Both the position numbers and the translations under genes were made by a program. This document shows, in pieces, positions 26,208 to 35,700 of a stretch of 64,000 bases of DNA. Source of the stretch: Blastococcus sp. TF02A-26 (GTDB taxonomy: Bacteria; Actinomycetota; Actinomycetes; Mycobacteriales; Geodermatophilaceae); assembly GCF_003319125.1 (NCBI RefSeq), contig NZ_QOHG01000004.1:124001-188000 (forward strand), read 5' to 3'. The notes under the pieces are model-generated. The model saw only the letters and a program-made list of their open reading frames with translations. It had not been told where the DNA came from and ran no database searches. The number at the start of each line of letters is the position of its first letter. The first letter of the stretch is position 1.

Positions 26208-26542
26208 CGGGGGGCCGCCTGGGACAGCGCCGTCCCGACACGGGCGGCGAAGCCGGCCCACTGCTCGCGCTCCCGGGCCAGCAGTGCCTGCCCGTCCGCT
26301 GTCACGGCGTAGTACTTGCGCGGCGGCCCCGCCGCCGAGTCGACCCATCGCGACCGGATCAGCTCCGCCCGCTCGAGCCGGCCCAGCACCGGGTAGAGGG
26401 TGCCGCCGGGCACGGGGCCCAGGCCCAGTCCCTCCAGGGCCTGGGCGACCCCGTATCCGTAGGACTCCCCCCGCTCCAGTTCCGCGAGCACGCACAGGTC
26501 GAGCACTCCGCGCAGCCACTGGGCGCGCCGGTCGTCAGCCAC
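26204..26542 (-). CDS. PadR-family transcriptional regulator
   Basis: A 112-residue winged-helix repressor. The pattern is clear: QWLRGVLDLCVLAELERGESYGYG (split here at residues about 8-31), then GTLYPVLGRLERAELIRSRW and the wing GPPRKYYAVTADG. It is a short (PadR-s1/s2-like) form. A TACTGT -10 seven bases before the GTG at 26542 gives a leaderless transcript. It heads an operon with an HAAS-ATPase and a permease and probably represses it in response to an unknown ligand. Confidence 0.93.
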   Translation of the reverse strand: MADDRRAQWLRGVLDLCVLAELERGESYGYGVAQALEGLGLGPVPGGTLYPVLGRLERAELIRSRWVDSAAGPPRKYYAVTADGQALLAREREQWAGFAARVGTALSQAAPR

Positions 26543-26549
26543 GGGCCGG

Positions 26550-26583
26550 ACAGTAGCGGCGCAATCTAGCTCGGCGCCACCTA
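26550..26583 (-). promoter_or_regulatory. padR promoter with an 11-bp direct repeat as candidate operator
   Basis: The -10 is TACTGT at 26555-26550. Upstream lie two similar 11-mers, TAGATTGCGCC (26568-26558) and TAGGTGGCGCC (26583-26573), 15 bp apart. Their position over the promoter suggests a PadR operator; this is inference. The outer repeat overlaps the stop codon of the GNAT gene. Confidence 0.35.
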
Positions 26584-27021
26584 GCCGTGCGTGTCGTCCT
26601 CCAGGCGGCGGCGCATCGTGACGTGCCGGATCCCGGCCTCCTCGTACTCCTCCCCCACCGCCGTGTAACCGGCCCGCTCCCAGAAACCCCGCGCGGACAG
26701 CTGGGCGTGGATCTCGACCTCGGCCAGCCCCATCCGCAGCGCCTCGCCGTGCAGCACGGCCAGCACGGCCGCCCCGTGGCCGGCCCCGCGGGCGCCGGCG
26801 TCCACCGCCATCCGGCCGATCACCCCGCGGCCGTCCCGCTCGAACAGCCGGCCGGTGGCGACGACGAGGCCGGACCCGTCGCGGCCCACCGCGCGGACCG
26901 CGACGGCGTCGGTGGCGTCCTGCTCGAGCTCCGGCGGGACGCCCTGCTCCTCGACGAAGACCCGGGTGCGCAGCGCCCGCACCTCGGCCCAGTCGCCCGG
27001 GGTAGACACGGTCGCGCTCAC
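26581..27021 (-). CDS. GNAT-family N-acetyltransferase (ElaA/YjcF-like)
   Basis: A 146-residue acetyltransferase. The N-terminus RTRVFVEEQGVPPELEQD is the hallmark of the subfamily. The acetyl-CoA loop is IGRMAVDAGARGAGHGAA, with the Q/R-x-x-G-x-G/A pattern. The C-terminal strand is GFWERAGYTAVGEEYEEAGI. The substrate is unknown. The GTG at 27021 overlaps the CPBP gene stop by four bases. Confidence 0.9.
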   Translation of the reverse strand: MSATVSTPGDWAEVRALRTRVFVEEQGVPPELEQDATDAVAVRAVGRDGSGLVVATGRLFERDGRGVIGRMAVDAGARGAGHGAAVLAVLHGEALRMGLAEVEIHAQLSARGFWERAGYTAVGEEYEEAGIRHVTMRRRLEDDTHG

Positions 27022-27800
27022 CGGGCACCGGCCGAGGGCAGCGCCCGGCTGGGCACGGCGAGGAACCGCAGGTCGATCAGCGCGTGCAGCAGGACCGGCA
27101 GCAGCAGCGAGGCGGTGTCGAGGTAGAGCGTCGCCATCACCGCGCCCAGCACGCCGGTGGTGACCACCCCGCCGATGCCCTGGTAGACGTGCGCCAGCCC
27201 GAAGGCGACGGCGGCCAGGAACACCAGGACGACGTCGGGCAGGTCCCCGGCGACCGCGGCGACCACGGCCAGGAAGAACCCCCGGTACAGCCACTCCTCG
27301 CAGATGCCGGCGGTCAGCCCGACCACGGTGAACAGCCGCCGCTCCGACCGCGTCCGGGGCAGCAGGGCCAGCGTGGCGTGCACCGGCAGCTCCGCGTGCC
27401 GGCCGGCGGCCGCGTCGGCGGCGGGGGCCGGGAGGTCGTGCAGGACCCCGCCCCGCAGCGCGCGGGTCGACCCGACGACGAAGACGACCACCAGCAGCGC
27501 CAGGCCACCGGCCACCGGACCGGGCCAGCCGTCGGGCCAGGCGATGCCCACGGCGGCGGCGTCGACGTCCGGCGCCGAGAGCCAGATGACCAGCGCGAGC
27601 AGCGCCAGGCCCCACTCGAGGATCAGCAGCCGCAGGTAGAAGGAGCGCCGCGCGCCGGCGTCGGTGCGCAGCCGCCCCTCGAACCGGCGGTGCAGGACCG
27701 CGCCGACGACGGGCTCCCCCGCCACGAGGTAGGCGGCGACGACCACGGCCGAGAGCGCCGCCGGACCGTAGTCGGCGAGCGAGGTCGGCAGCCCCTCCAT
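27018..27800 (-). CDS. CPBP-family intramembrane metalloprotease
   Basis: A 260-residue polytopic protein of the CAAX protease/bacteriocin-processing (Rce1/ABI) family. The three catalytic motifs are intact: EEWLYRG, FGLAHVYQG and HALIDLRF. Several membrane helices precede and separate them. The substrate is unknown. It lies 13 bases after rluD and is coupled to the GNAT gene. Confidence 0.92.
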   Translation of the reverse strand: MEGLPTSLADYGPAALSAVVVAAYLVAGEPVVGAVLHRRFEGRLRTDAGARRSFYLRLLILEWGLALLALVIWLSAPDVDAAAVGIAWPDGWPGPVAGGLALLVVVFVVGSTRALRGGVLHDLPAPAADAAAGRHAELPVHATLALLPRTRSERRLFTVVGLTAGICEEWLYRGFFLAVVAAVAGDLPDVVLVFLAAVAFGLAHVYQGIGGVVTTGVLGAVMATLYLDTASLLLPVLLHALIDLRFLAVPSRALPSAGAR

Positions 27801-27813
27801 CCCGGCGCCGGCC

Positions 27814-28752
27814 CTACCCCTGGGCCTCGGCCCGCAGGATCGCCAGCGCCCCGGCGAGGTCGGCCGGGTAGTCGCTGGTGAACTCGACCCACCGGCCGTC
27901 GGCGGGGTGCTCGAAGCCCAGCCGGACGGCGTGCAGCCACTGCCGCGACATCCCGAGCCGGGCGGAGAGCGTCGGGTCGGCGCCGTAGAGCGGGTCGCCG
28001 ACGCAGGGGTGGCGCATCGCGGAGAAGTGCACGCGGATCTGGTGCGTGCGGCCGGTCTCCAAGTGGACGTCGACCAGGCTCGCGGCGCGGAACGCCTCGA
28101 TCACCTCGTAGTGCGTCACCGAGGGCCGGCCGCCGCTGACGACGGCGAACTTCCAGTCGTGCTTCGGGTGCCGGTCGATCGGGGCGTCGATCGTGCCCTT
28201 GGTCGGGTCGGGGTGGCCCTGGACCAGGGCGTGGTAGCCCTTGTCGACCGTCCGCTCCTTGAACGCCGCCTTGAGCGCGGTGTACGCCCGCTCGCTCTTG
28301 GCCACGACCATCAGCCCGGTCGTCGCGGCGTCCAGGCGGTGGACGACGCCCTGCCGCTCGGCCGCGCCGGAGGTCGACACCCGGTAGCCGGCCGCCGCCA
28401 GGCCGCCGATGACGGTCGGCCCGTCCCAGCCCGGGGAGGGGTGGGCGGCGACGCCGACCGGCTTGTCGACCACGACGAGGTCGTCGTCGTCGTACACGAC
28501 GGCCATGCCGGGGACCTCCTGCGGCGCGGCGGGCTCGCCGGGCGGGGGCGGCAGCTCGACCTCGAGCCAGCTGCCGCCGGTCAGCCGGTCACCCTTGTCG
28601 CGCACCCGGCCGTCGACCACGACGCCGCCGGCGTCGGCCAGGTCCGCGGCCGCCGTCCGCGTCAGCCCGAACAGGCGGCTCAGCGCCTGGTCGACCCGCT
28701 GGCCCTCCAGCCCGTCGGGCACCGGGAGGGCGCGGTGCTGACCGGTCGTCAC
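27814..28752 (-). CDS. rluD: 23S rRNA pseudouridine synthase, RluD family
   Basis: A 312-residue RluA/RluD-family enzyme with an N-terminal S4 domain ([20 protein letters not shown]). The catalytic Asp is in [18 protein letters not shown], and the [13 protein letters not shown] and [20 protein letters not shown] motifs are present. RluD modifies helix 69 of 23S rRNA; the exact target here is inferred. The GTG at 28752 follows lspA, the common actinobacterial order. Confidence 0.93.
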   Translation of the reverse strand: MTTGQHRALPVPDGLEGQRVDQALSRLFGLTRTAAADLADAGGVVVDGRVRDKGDRLTGGSWLEVELPPPPGEPAAPQEVPGMAVVYDDDDLVVVDKPVGVAAHPSPGWDGPTVIGGLAAAGYRVSTSGAAERQGVVHRLDAATTGLMVVAKSERAYTALKAAFKERTVDKGYHALVQGHPDPTKGTIDAPIDRHPKHDWKFAVVSGGRPSVTHYEVIEAFRAASLVDVHLETGRTHQIRVHFSAMRHPCVGDPLYGADPTLSARLGMSRQWLHAVRLGFEHPADGRWVEFTSDYPADLAGALAILRAEAQG

Positions 28753-28766
28753 CGCCCCATTGTGCC

Positions 28767-28823
28767 GAAGGACCCCGTCCCCCTCACCGCTCGCGGGCTC
28801 GCGGCGAGCCCCCGGACGGGGCC
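28767..28823 (+). repeat. covarying palindromic repeat, copy C
   Basis: GGACCCCGTCC (28770-28780) pairs with GGACGGGGCC (28814-28823), with a bulged A. The inner core is CACCGCTCGCGGGCTCGCGG. It covers the last 13 codons and the stop of lspA and the start of the lspA-rluD spacer. Stem bases differ from copies A and B at paired positions. Confidence 0.85.
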
Positions 28824-29392
28824 GATCCGGCCTTCGAGCCGTCGAACTCGATGCCCCGCAGCGCCATCACCGCGCCCAGGATCCCGCCGCAGGTGATGGC
28901 CGAGTCGGCGATGTTGAAGATCGGGAAGAAGTCGCCGCCGGGGGCGAAGACCGAGATGAAGTCGACGACGCCGCCGCGCAGGAAGCCGGGGTCGCGGAAG
29001 ACCCGGTCGACCAGGTTGCCCACCGCGCCGCCGAGCACGAGGCCGAGCGCGACCGCCCAGCCCAGCGAGAACAGCTTCTTGGCGGCCCGGACGATGACGA
29101 CCGCCACGGCGACCGCGATCAGGGTGAAGACGACGGTGAAGCCCTCGGCGAAGGAGAAGGCCGCCCCGGTGTTGCGGGCGTGGGTGAGGTGCAGCGCCCC
29201 GCCGAGCAGCCGGACGTCCTCGCCCCGCTCGAGGGTGGCGACGACCAGCAGCTTGGTGCCGAGGTCGAGCAGCAGGACGCCGAGGGCGAGGGAGAGCAGC
29301 AGGCGGGTCCTCGGCCGGCGGGCGGCGGGCCCGGAGTCCGCAGCGGCGGTCGCGGCGCCGTCGTCGCGGGCGTCCTCGGGCTCGTCGGACAG
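28784..29392 (-). CDS. lspA: lipoprotein signal peptidase (signal peptidase II)
   Basis: A 202-residue inner membrane aspartyl protease that cleaves prolipoprotein signal peptides. The catalytic aspartates are in NLVDRVF and [11 protein letters not shown], and four membrane segments are evident. The C-terminal tail [16 protein letters not shown] is encoded by the palindromic repeat at 28767-28823. The start is a probable CTG at 29392 with AGGAG six bases upstream. A TAGGCT -10 (29448-29443) lies inside the longer in-frame extension, so the ATGs at 29518 and 29539 are less likely. Confidence 0.9.
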   Translation of the reverse strand: MSDEPEDARDDGAATAAADSGPAARRPRTRLLLSLALGVLLLDLGTKLLVVATLERGEDVRLLGGALHLTHARNTGAAFSFAEGFTVVFTLIAVAVAVVIVRAAKKLFSLGWAVALGLVLGGAVGNLVDRVFRDPGFLRGGVVDFISVFAPGGDFFPIFNIADSAITCGGILGAVMALRGIEFDGSKAGSAPSGGSPRARER

Positions 29393-29442
29393 CGCGCGCT
29401 CCTGGGATCGGGGGCCGGTCGCCGGCCCGGACGGGTCGGTCG

Positions 29443-29448
29443 AGCCTA
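29443..29448 (-). promoter_or_regulatory. -10 element of lspA
   Basis: TAGGCT on the minus strand. It predicts transcription from about 29436, a 44-base leader, the AGGAG at 29403-29399, and translation from the CTG at 29392. Confidence 0.4.
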
Positions 29449-29622
29449 GCCGGGGGACCTTCCCGGGACCGCCGCGCCGCGGTGGTCCGCGTGTACCACC
29501 CGCGTCCGCGTGATTCATCTCATGACGGGTACGACGCATCTCACACCGACGAGGGGGCGTGCCCGGGCCTGGAAAGGCCGATGGTCGGTGTTGGACCTTC
29601 CACCCGGCCAGAGAGGCAACGC

Positions 29623-31116
29623 GTGTCCACCGAGCTCGCCCCCGCCACCGACCCCGACGTAGTCCTCGTCGGTGGCGGCATCATGAGCGCGACCCTGGCG
29701 TCGCTGCTCGGGATCGTCGCCCCCGGCTGGAGCATCGCGGTCTTCGAGTCCGGCCCGGCCGTGGCCGAGGAGAGCTCCGGCCCCTGGAACAACGCCGGTA
29801 CCGGCCACGCCGCCCTGTGCGAGCTCAACTACACGCCCGCCGGGCCCGACGGCCGGGTCGACGCGACCAAGGCCGCGACCATCAACGAGCAGTTCCAGCT
29901 GTCCCGCCAGTTCTGGTCGCACCTGGTGCGCGAGGGCATGACGGGGTCGCCCAAGGACTTCATCGCCCCGGTGCCGCACATCAGCTTCGTGACCGGCGAG
30001 GACGGGCGCAGCTACATGCGCAACCGCTACTCCGCCCTGGTGGCCCACCCGCTGTTCGAGGGGATGGAGTTCACCGACGACGCGGCGACCTTCGCCGGGT
30101 GGGTCCCGCTGATGATGGCCGGCCGCGACCCGGGCGAGGTCGTCGCCGGCACCCGCGCCCTCGCCGGCACCGACGTCAACTTCGGCGCCCTCACCCGGCT
30201 CCAGTTCGCCGAGGCCGAGGCCCGCGGTGTGCACGTGCACGTCGGCCAGCGGGTCGACGACCTGCACCGCGAGGACGACGGCCGGTGGAAGGTCACCGTC
30301 AAGGACGTCGAGAGCGGCGAGCGGCGGACCGTCCGCACCCGCTTCGTGTTCGTCGGCGCCGGCGGCGGCGCGCTGCCGCTGCTGCAGCAGGCCGCCATCC
30401 CGGAGATCCGCGGCTTCGGCGGGTTCCCGGTGAGCGGCGAGTTCCTGCGCACCCGCTCCCCCGAGCTGGTCACCCAGCACCAGGCGAAGGTCTACGGCCA
30501 GGCCGCCGTCGGCGCCCCGCCGATGTCGGTGCCGCACCTGGACCTGCGCCTGGTCGACGGCGAGTACTCGCTGCTGTTCGGGCCGTACGCCGGCTGGTCG
30601 CCGAAGTTCCTCAAGGCCGGGTCGATGTTCGACCTGCCGCTCTCGGTCAAGCCGAACAACCTCGGCTCGATGCTCGGCGTCGCCCGCACGGAGCTGGCGC
30701 TGACGAAGTACCTGATCGGCGAGCTGCTGCAGTCTCGCGCCGCCCGGCACCGCACCCTCCAGGGCTTCGTGCCGCTGGCCGAGCAGGGCGACTGGGACAT
30801 GATCACCGCCGGCCAGCGGGTCCAGGTCATCAAGCGGGACCCGAACACCGGCAAGGGCGTCCTGCAGTTCGGCACCGAGCTGATCACCGGCGCCGACGGC
30901 AGCATCGCCGGACTGCTCGGGGCCTCCCCCGGCGCCTCGACCGCGGTCTCGGCGATGCTCACGCTGATGGAGCGCTGCTTCCCCCAGCACGTCGACGACT
31001 GGCGGCCGAAGCTGCAGGAGGCCATCCCCTCCTACGGCCGCAGCCTGGCCACGGACCTGGCGCTCCTGCGCGAGGTCCGCGACGAGACGACGAAGACCCT
31101 CGAGCTCGTCGGCTGA
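29623..31116 (+). CDS. mqo: malate:quinone oxidoreductase
   Basis: A 497-residue FAD-dependent, membrane-associated enzyme that oxidises malate to oxaloacetate and passes electrons to quinone. The N-terminal FAD motif is VLVGGGIMSATLASLL. The family block SSGPWNNAGTGHAALCELNY follows, and GASPGASTAVSAML stands near the C-terminus. The GTG at 29623 has AGAGG upstream. It is divergent from lspA and convergent with the antiporter gene, with a hairpin between. Confidence 0.95.
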   Translation: MSTELAPATDPDVVLVGGGIMSATLASLLGIVAPGWSIAVFESGPAVAEESSGPWNNAGTGHAALCELNYTPAGPDGRVDATKAATINEQFQLSRQFWSHLVREGMTGSPKDFIAPVPHISFVTGEDGRSYMRNRYSALVAHPLFEGMEFTDDAATFAGWVPLMMAGRDPGEVVAGTRALAGTDVNFGALTRLQFAEAEARGVHVHVGQRVDDLHREDDGRWKVTVKDVESGERRTVRTRFVFVGAGGGALPLLQQAAIPEIRGFGGFPVSGEFLRTRSPELVTQHQAKVYGQAAVGAPPMSVPHLDLRLVDGEYSLLFGPYAGWSPKFLKAGSMFDLPLSVKPNNLGSMLGVARTELALTKYLIGELLQSRAARHRTLQGFVPLAEQGDWDMITAGQRVQVIKRDPNTGKGVLQFGTELITGADGSIAGLLGASPGASTAVSAMLTLMERCFPQHVDDWRPKLQEAIPSYGRSLATDLALLREVRDETTKTLELVG

Positions 31117-31119
31117 CGC

Positions 31120-31156
31120 GAGTCGCTCGAGCGCGGTTTCCGCGCTCGAGCGACTC
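31120..31156. terminator. bidirectional hairpin terminator between mqo and the antiporter gene
   Basis: Perfect 17-bp arms (31120-31136 and 31140-31156) with a TTT loop, starting three bases after the mqo stop and ending three bases before the antiporter stop. It shares GAGTCGCTCGAGCGC with the hairpin at 10366-10406. Confidence 0.75.
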
Positions 31157-31159
31157 CGC

Positions 31160-32671
31160 TCAATCGGCTTCCGTGGGGCTGCCGGTCTCGCCGCGCCAGG
31201 TGGCGAGGCGGCCGGCCCGGCTCACCGCACGCAGCCGGCGCTCGGCCTCGGCCCGCGACCGCCGCGCGGCGACCAGCAATGCCTGGTCGCCGCGCATCAG
31301 CCGGGTGGTCGCGTCCGGCACGAAGGCCCGGCCCTCCCGCACGATGAGGACGACGGCCGCGTCCTCGGGCAGCCGCAGCTCGGGCAGGTACACGCCGTGC
31401 AGCCGGGAGCCCTCGGGCACGGTGAGCTGCATCAGCTCGGCGTCCAGCTCCTCCAGCGGCGCCGCCTCCACCTGGACCTCGCGCGGCGCGACCGGCGCGG
31501 CGATCCCCAGCCGGCGGGCCACCCAGGGCAGCGACCGCCCCTGCACGAGCGTGAAGACGACGACCAGCACGAAGACGGTGTCGAACACCTGCGTCGACCG
31601 CGGGACCCCGGCGGCGATGGGGAAGGTGGCCAGGACGATCGGCACCGCCCCGCGCAGCCCCGCCCAGGACACGAACGCCATCTGCGGCCACGGCATCCGG
31701 AACGGCGCGAGGCTGACCAGCACCGACACCGGCCGGGCGACCAGCAGCAGCGCGCCGCCGACGAGCAGCGCCGGCCCCAGCGCGTCGAGCAGCCGCGACG
31801 GCGACGCCAGCAGGCCCAGCAGCACGAAGAGGCCGATCTGGGCCAGGGACGCCATCCCCTCGGCGAACCCGACGCTGGCCGAGCGGTGCGGCAGCGGCGC
31901 GTTGCCCAGCACCAGCCCGCACAGGTAGACCGCGACGAAGCCGGAGGCGTGCACCAGGTCCGCGGAGGCGAAGGCCAGGACGCACAGCGCCAGGGTCGCG
32001 AGCGGGTAGAGGCCGGCCAGCGGCAGGGCGGAGCGGCGCAGGAGCCAGGCCCCGCCGGCGCCCAGCGCGACGCCGATGACGGCGCCCCCGGCCAGCTCGG
32101 CGAGGACCTCCAGCAGCGTCAGCCACCAGACCGTCGTCTCCCCGCCGGTGAGCCGCTCGGCGAGCACGACGACGAGCAGGATGACCGGGGCGTCGTTGAG
32201 GCCGCTCTCCACCTCCAGCGAAGCGACCATCCGCCGCGGCAGCGGGAGGCGGCGCAGGGTGGCGAAGACGGCCGCGGCGTCGGTGGAGCTGACGACGGCG
32301 CCCAGGAGCAGGGCGAAGGGCCAGTCCAGGTCCAGCAGCCACACGGCGATCGCGGCCGTGACCGCCACGCTGACCGCGACCCCGACCGTGGAGAGCGCGA
32401 TGCCCGGCCCGATCGCCCGCCGGACGTCGGCCCACCGGGTGGTCAGACCGCCCTCGGCGAGGATCACCACCAGCGCCGCGACCCCGAGGGTCTGGGTCAG
32501 CTCGACGTCCTCGAACTGCACACCCAGGCCGCTCTCCCCGAGGACCACCCCGAGCGCCAGGTAGAGCAGCAGGCTGGGCAGGCCGAGCCGGTCGGCCAGC
32601 CGCAGGGCGACGGCGGCGACGAGGACCACCGAGGCGCCGATGGCGAGCGCGACGGTGACCGTCGTGTTCAC
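31160..32671 (-). CDS. CPA1-type K+(Na+)/H+ antiporter with C-terminal TrkA-C domain
   Basis: A 503-residue NhaP2/CvrA-like antiporter. About 12 membrane helices occupy residues 5-395; the conserved ion-binding region is SLEVESGLNDAPVILLVV, and WAGLRGAVPIVLATFP is the family helix. The C-terminal about 95 residues form an RCK-C/TrkA-C domain (LTVPEGSRLHGVYL, AVVLIVREGRAFVPD), which may sense ligands. The GTG at 32671 is divergent from ileS by 97 bases. Ion selectivity cannot be read from sequence. Confidence 0.9.
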   Translation of the reverse strand: MNTTVTVALAIGASVVLVAAVALRLADRLGLPSLLLYLALGVVLGESGLGVQFEDVELTQTLGVAALVVILAEGGLTTRWADVRRAIGPGIALSTVGVAVSVAVTAAIAVWLLDLDWPFALLLGAVVSSTDAAAVFATLRRLPLPRRMVASLEVESGLNDAPVILLVVVLAERLTGGETTVWWLTLLEVLAELAGGAVIGVALGAGGAWLLRRSALPLAGLYPLATLALCVLAFASADLVHASGFVAVYLCGLVLGNAPLPHRSASVGFAEGMASLAQIGLFVLLGLLASPSRLLDALGPALLVGGALLLVARPVSVLVSLAPFRMPWPQMAFVSWAGLRGAVPIVLATFPIAAGVPRSTQVFDTVFVLVVVFTLVQGRSLPWVARRLGIAAPVAPREVQVEAAPLEELDAELMQLTVPEGSRLHGVYLPELRLPEDAAVVLIVREGRAFVPDATTRLMRGDQALLVAARRSRAEAERRLRAVSRAGRLATWRGETGSPTEAD

Positions 32672-32756
32672 CGCCGGCCCCCCGTCACGCGGGCAGTGTC
32701 CCGTACCCACGTGTCGGGCCGGTTCCACCAGTGCGGAAGCCGCTCGACGGCTCGGG

Positions 32757-32762
32757 GACAAT
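32757..32762 (+). promoter_or_regulatory. -10 element of ileS (leaderless)
   Basis: GACAAT ends six bases before the ileS GTG. No T-box leader precedes the gene, and the divergent spacer is only 97 bases. Confidence 0.45.
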
Positions 32763-32768
32763 GGGAGC

Positions 32769-35700
32769 GTGAGCTCTCCCGGCCCGTTCCGTGCGCTGCC
32801 CCCGCAGGTCGACCTGCCCGCCCTCGAGCACGACGTGCTGCGCCGGTGGGAGGAGACCGAGGTGTTCGCCCGCACGGTGCAGGACGCCGAGGGCAAGCCG
32901 CAGTGGAACGTCTACGAGGGCCCGCCGACCGCCAACGGCCGGCCCGGCACGCACCACATCGAGGCCCGCGCGTTCAAGGACGTGTTCCCGCGGTTCAAGA
33001 CCATGCAGGGCTGGCACGTGCCCCGCCGCGCCGGCTGGGACTGCCACGGCCTGCCGGTCGAGATCGCCGTCGAGCAGGAGCTGGGCTTCGCCGGGAAGCC
33101 CGACATCGAGAAGTTCGGCATCGCGGAGTTCAACGCCAAGTGCCGCGAGTCGGTGCTGCGGCACGTCGACTCGTTCTCCGAGCTCACCCGCCGGATGGGC
33201 TACTGGGTCGACATGTCCACCGCCTACTGGACGATGGACCCGCACTACATCGAGAGCGTCTGGTGGTCGCTCAAGCAGGTCTTCGACAAGGGCCTGCTGG
33301 TCGAGGACCACCGCGTCGCGCCGTACTGCCCGCGCTGCGGCACCGGCCTGTCCGACCACGAGGTGGCCCAGGGCTACGAGTCGATCACCGACCCCTCGGT
33401 GTACGTCCGGCTGCCCGTCACCAGCGGTGAGTGGGCCGGCCGGGCCGACCTGCTCGTCTGGACGACGACGCCGTGGACGCTGCCGTCGAACACCGCCGTC
33501 GCCGTGAACCCCGACGTCACCTACGTCGTCGTCCGCACCGAGCACTCCGTCGACGGCGGCCCACCCACCCAGCGCACCGTCGTCGTCGCCGAGCCCCTGG
33601 TCGACGCCGTGCTGGGCGCCGACACCCCGCGCGAGGTGCTGGCCACCACGACGGGCCGGGACTGGGAGCGGGTGCACTACCAGCGGCCGTTCGAGCTGGT
33701 CGAGTTCCCGGAGGGGGACGCCCACTACGTCGTCCTCGCCGACTACGTCACCACCGACGACGGCACCGGCCTGGTCCACCAGTCCCCCGCCTTCGGCGCC
33801 GACGACCTCGCCGTCTGCCGCGGCTACGGCCTGCCGGTGGTGAACCCGATCGACTCGACCGGCCACTTCCTCGCCGACGTGCCGCTGGTGGGCGGGCACT
33901 TCTTCAAGGCCGCCGACGACCTGCTCGTCGTCGACATGACCGAGCGCGGCGTGCTGTGGCGCGAGCAGCGCTACGAGCACAGCTACCCGCACTGCTGGCG
34001 CTGCCACACGCCGCTCATGTACTACGCGCAGCCGTCCTGGTACATCCGGACCAGCGCGGTCAAGGACCAGCTGCTGGCCGAGAACGGCAAGACCTCCTGG
34101 TACCCCGAGACCATCCAGTGGGGCCGCTACGGCGACTGGCTGAACAACAACGTCGACTGGGCGCTGTCGCGCGACCGGTACTGGGGCACCCCGCTGCCGG
34201 TGTGGCGCAACGACGCCGACCCCACCCGGCTCGTCGTCGTCGGCTCGCTGGCGGAGCTGTCGGAGCTCACCGGCCGCGACCTGTCCGACCTGGACCCGCA
34301 CCGGCCGTTCATCGACGAGGTGACCTTCACGCTGCCCGGCGAGGAGGGCACCTTCCGCCGGGTCCCCCAGGTCATCGACGCCTGGTACGACTCGGGCTCC
34401 ATGCCGTTCGCGCAGTGGGGCGCGCCGTACCGCAACCAGGAGCAGTTCGAGGCGGCCTACCCGGCGCAGTTCATCTGCGAGGCGATCGACCAGACCCGTG
34501 GCTGGTTCTACTCGCTGATGGCCGTCGGCACCCTGGTGTTCGAGCAGAACTCCTACGAGAACGTGCTCTGCCTGGGCCACATCCTCGCCGAGGACGGCCG
34601 GAAGATGAGCAAGCACCTGGGCAACATCCTCGAGCCGATCCCGCTGATGGACCGGCACGGCGCCGACGCCGTCCGCTGGTTCATGCTGGCCGGCGGCTCG
34701 CCGTGGTCGGCCCGCCGGGTCGGTCACGAGACGCTGTCCGAGGTGGTCCGCAAGGTCCTGCTGACCTACTGGAACACCGCCAGCTTCTTCACCCTGTACG
34801 CGGAGACCAACGGCTGGGACCCGGGGGCGACGCCGGCTCCCCCGCGGGCGGAGCGGCCGCTGCTGGACCGCTGGGCGCTGGCCACCCTCGCCGAGGTCAC
34901 CGAGGGCGTCACCGCCGCGCTCGAGGACTTCGACACCCAGGGCGCCGGCCGGCAGCTCGCGCAGTTCGTCGACGACCTGTCCAACTGGTACGTCCGCCGC
35001 TCCCGTCGCCGCTTCTGGGACGGCGACCCGGCGGCGCTGGGCACGCTGCACGAGGTGCTCGACGGGCTGACCCGGCTCATGGCGCCGTTCACCCCGTTCG
35101 TCACCGACGAGGTGTGGGGCCGCGCCGTGGCCCCGGGGCTCGACGGCGCGGTCGACTCGGTGCACCTCGCCTCCTGGCCGCAGGTGGACGCCGACGCCCG
35201 CGACCCCGAGCTCGTCGAGCAGGTGTCCCTGGTCCGCCGGCTGGTGGAGCTGGGCCGCTCGGCGCGGACGTCGTCCAAGGTGCGCACCCGGCAGCCGCTG
35301 GCCCGGGCCCTCGTCGCCGCCGCCGGCTGGGCGCAGCTCCCCCGGGACCTGGTCGCCGAGGTCGCCGACGAGCTGAACGTGCAGGAGCTGACCGAGCTCT
35401 CCGCGGTCGAGGGCGAGCTGGTCGACGTCAGCGTGAAGATCGACTTCCGCGCCGTCGGCCGCCGGCTGGGCAAGCAGGTGCAGGCCGTCGCCAAGGCCGT
35501 CGCCGCGGCCGACGCCGGCGCTCTCGTGTCGGCCTACCGGGCGGGGACGGCGTCGGTGGAGGTCGACGGCGCCGCCGTGCCGCTCGAGGACGGCGACCTG
35601 GTCGTCACCGAGACCCCGCGCGAGGGCTGGACCGTCGCCAGCGGCGGCGGGCTCACCGTGGCCCTGGACCTGACGCTCACCCCGGAGCTGGAGCGCGCCG

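Noticed and set aside
29393-29539. ATG starts for LspA at 29518 or 29539
   Set aside because: They lie upstream of the only good -10 element and give an unusual Gly/Pro/Arg-rich extension without a ribosome site.
10366-31156. The two GAGTCGCTCGAGCGC hairpins as ends of a mobile element
   Set aside because: Each is a complete hairpin between convergent genes; no transposase or target duplication is seen and the 20 kb between them is core genes.
32672-32768. T-box or other leader ahead of ileS
   Set aside because: No conserved T-box bulge sequence is present, the gap is only 97 bases, and a -10 element sits six bases before the start.
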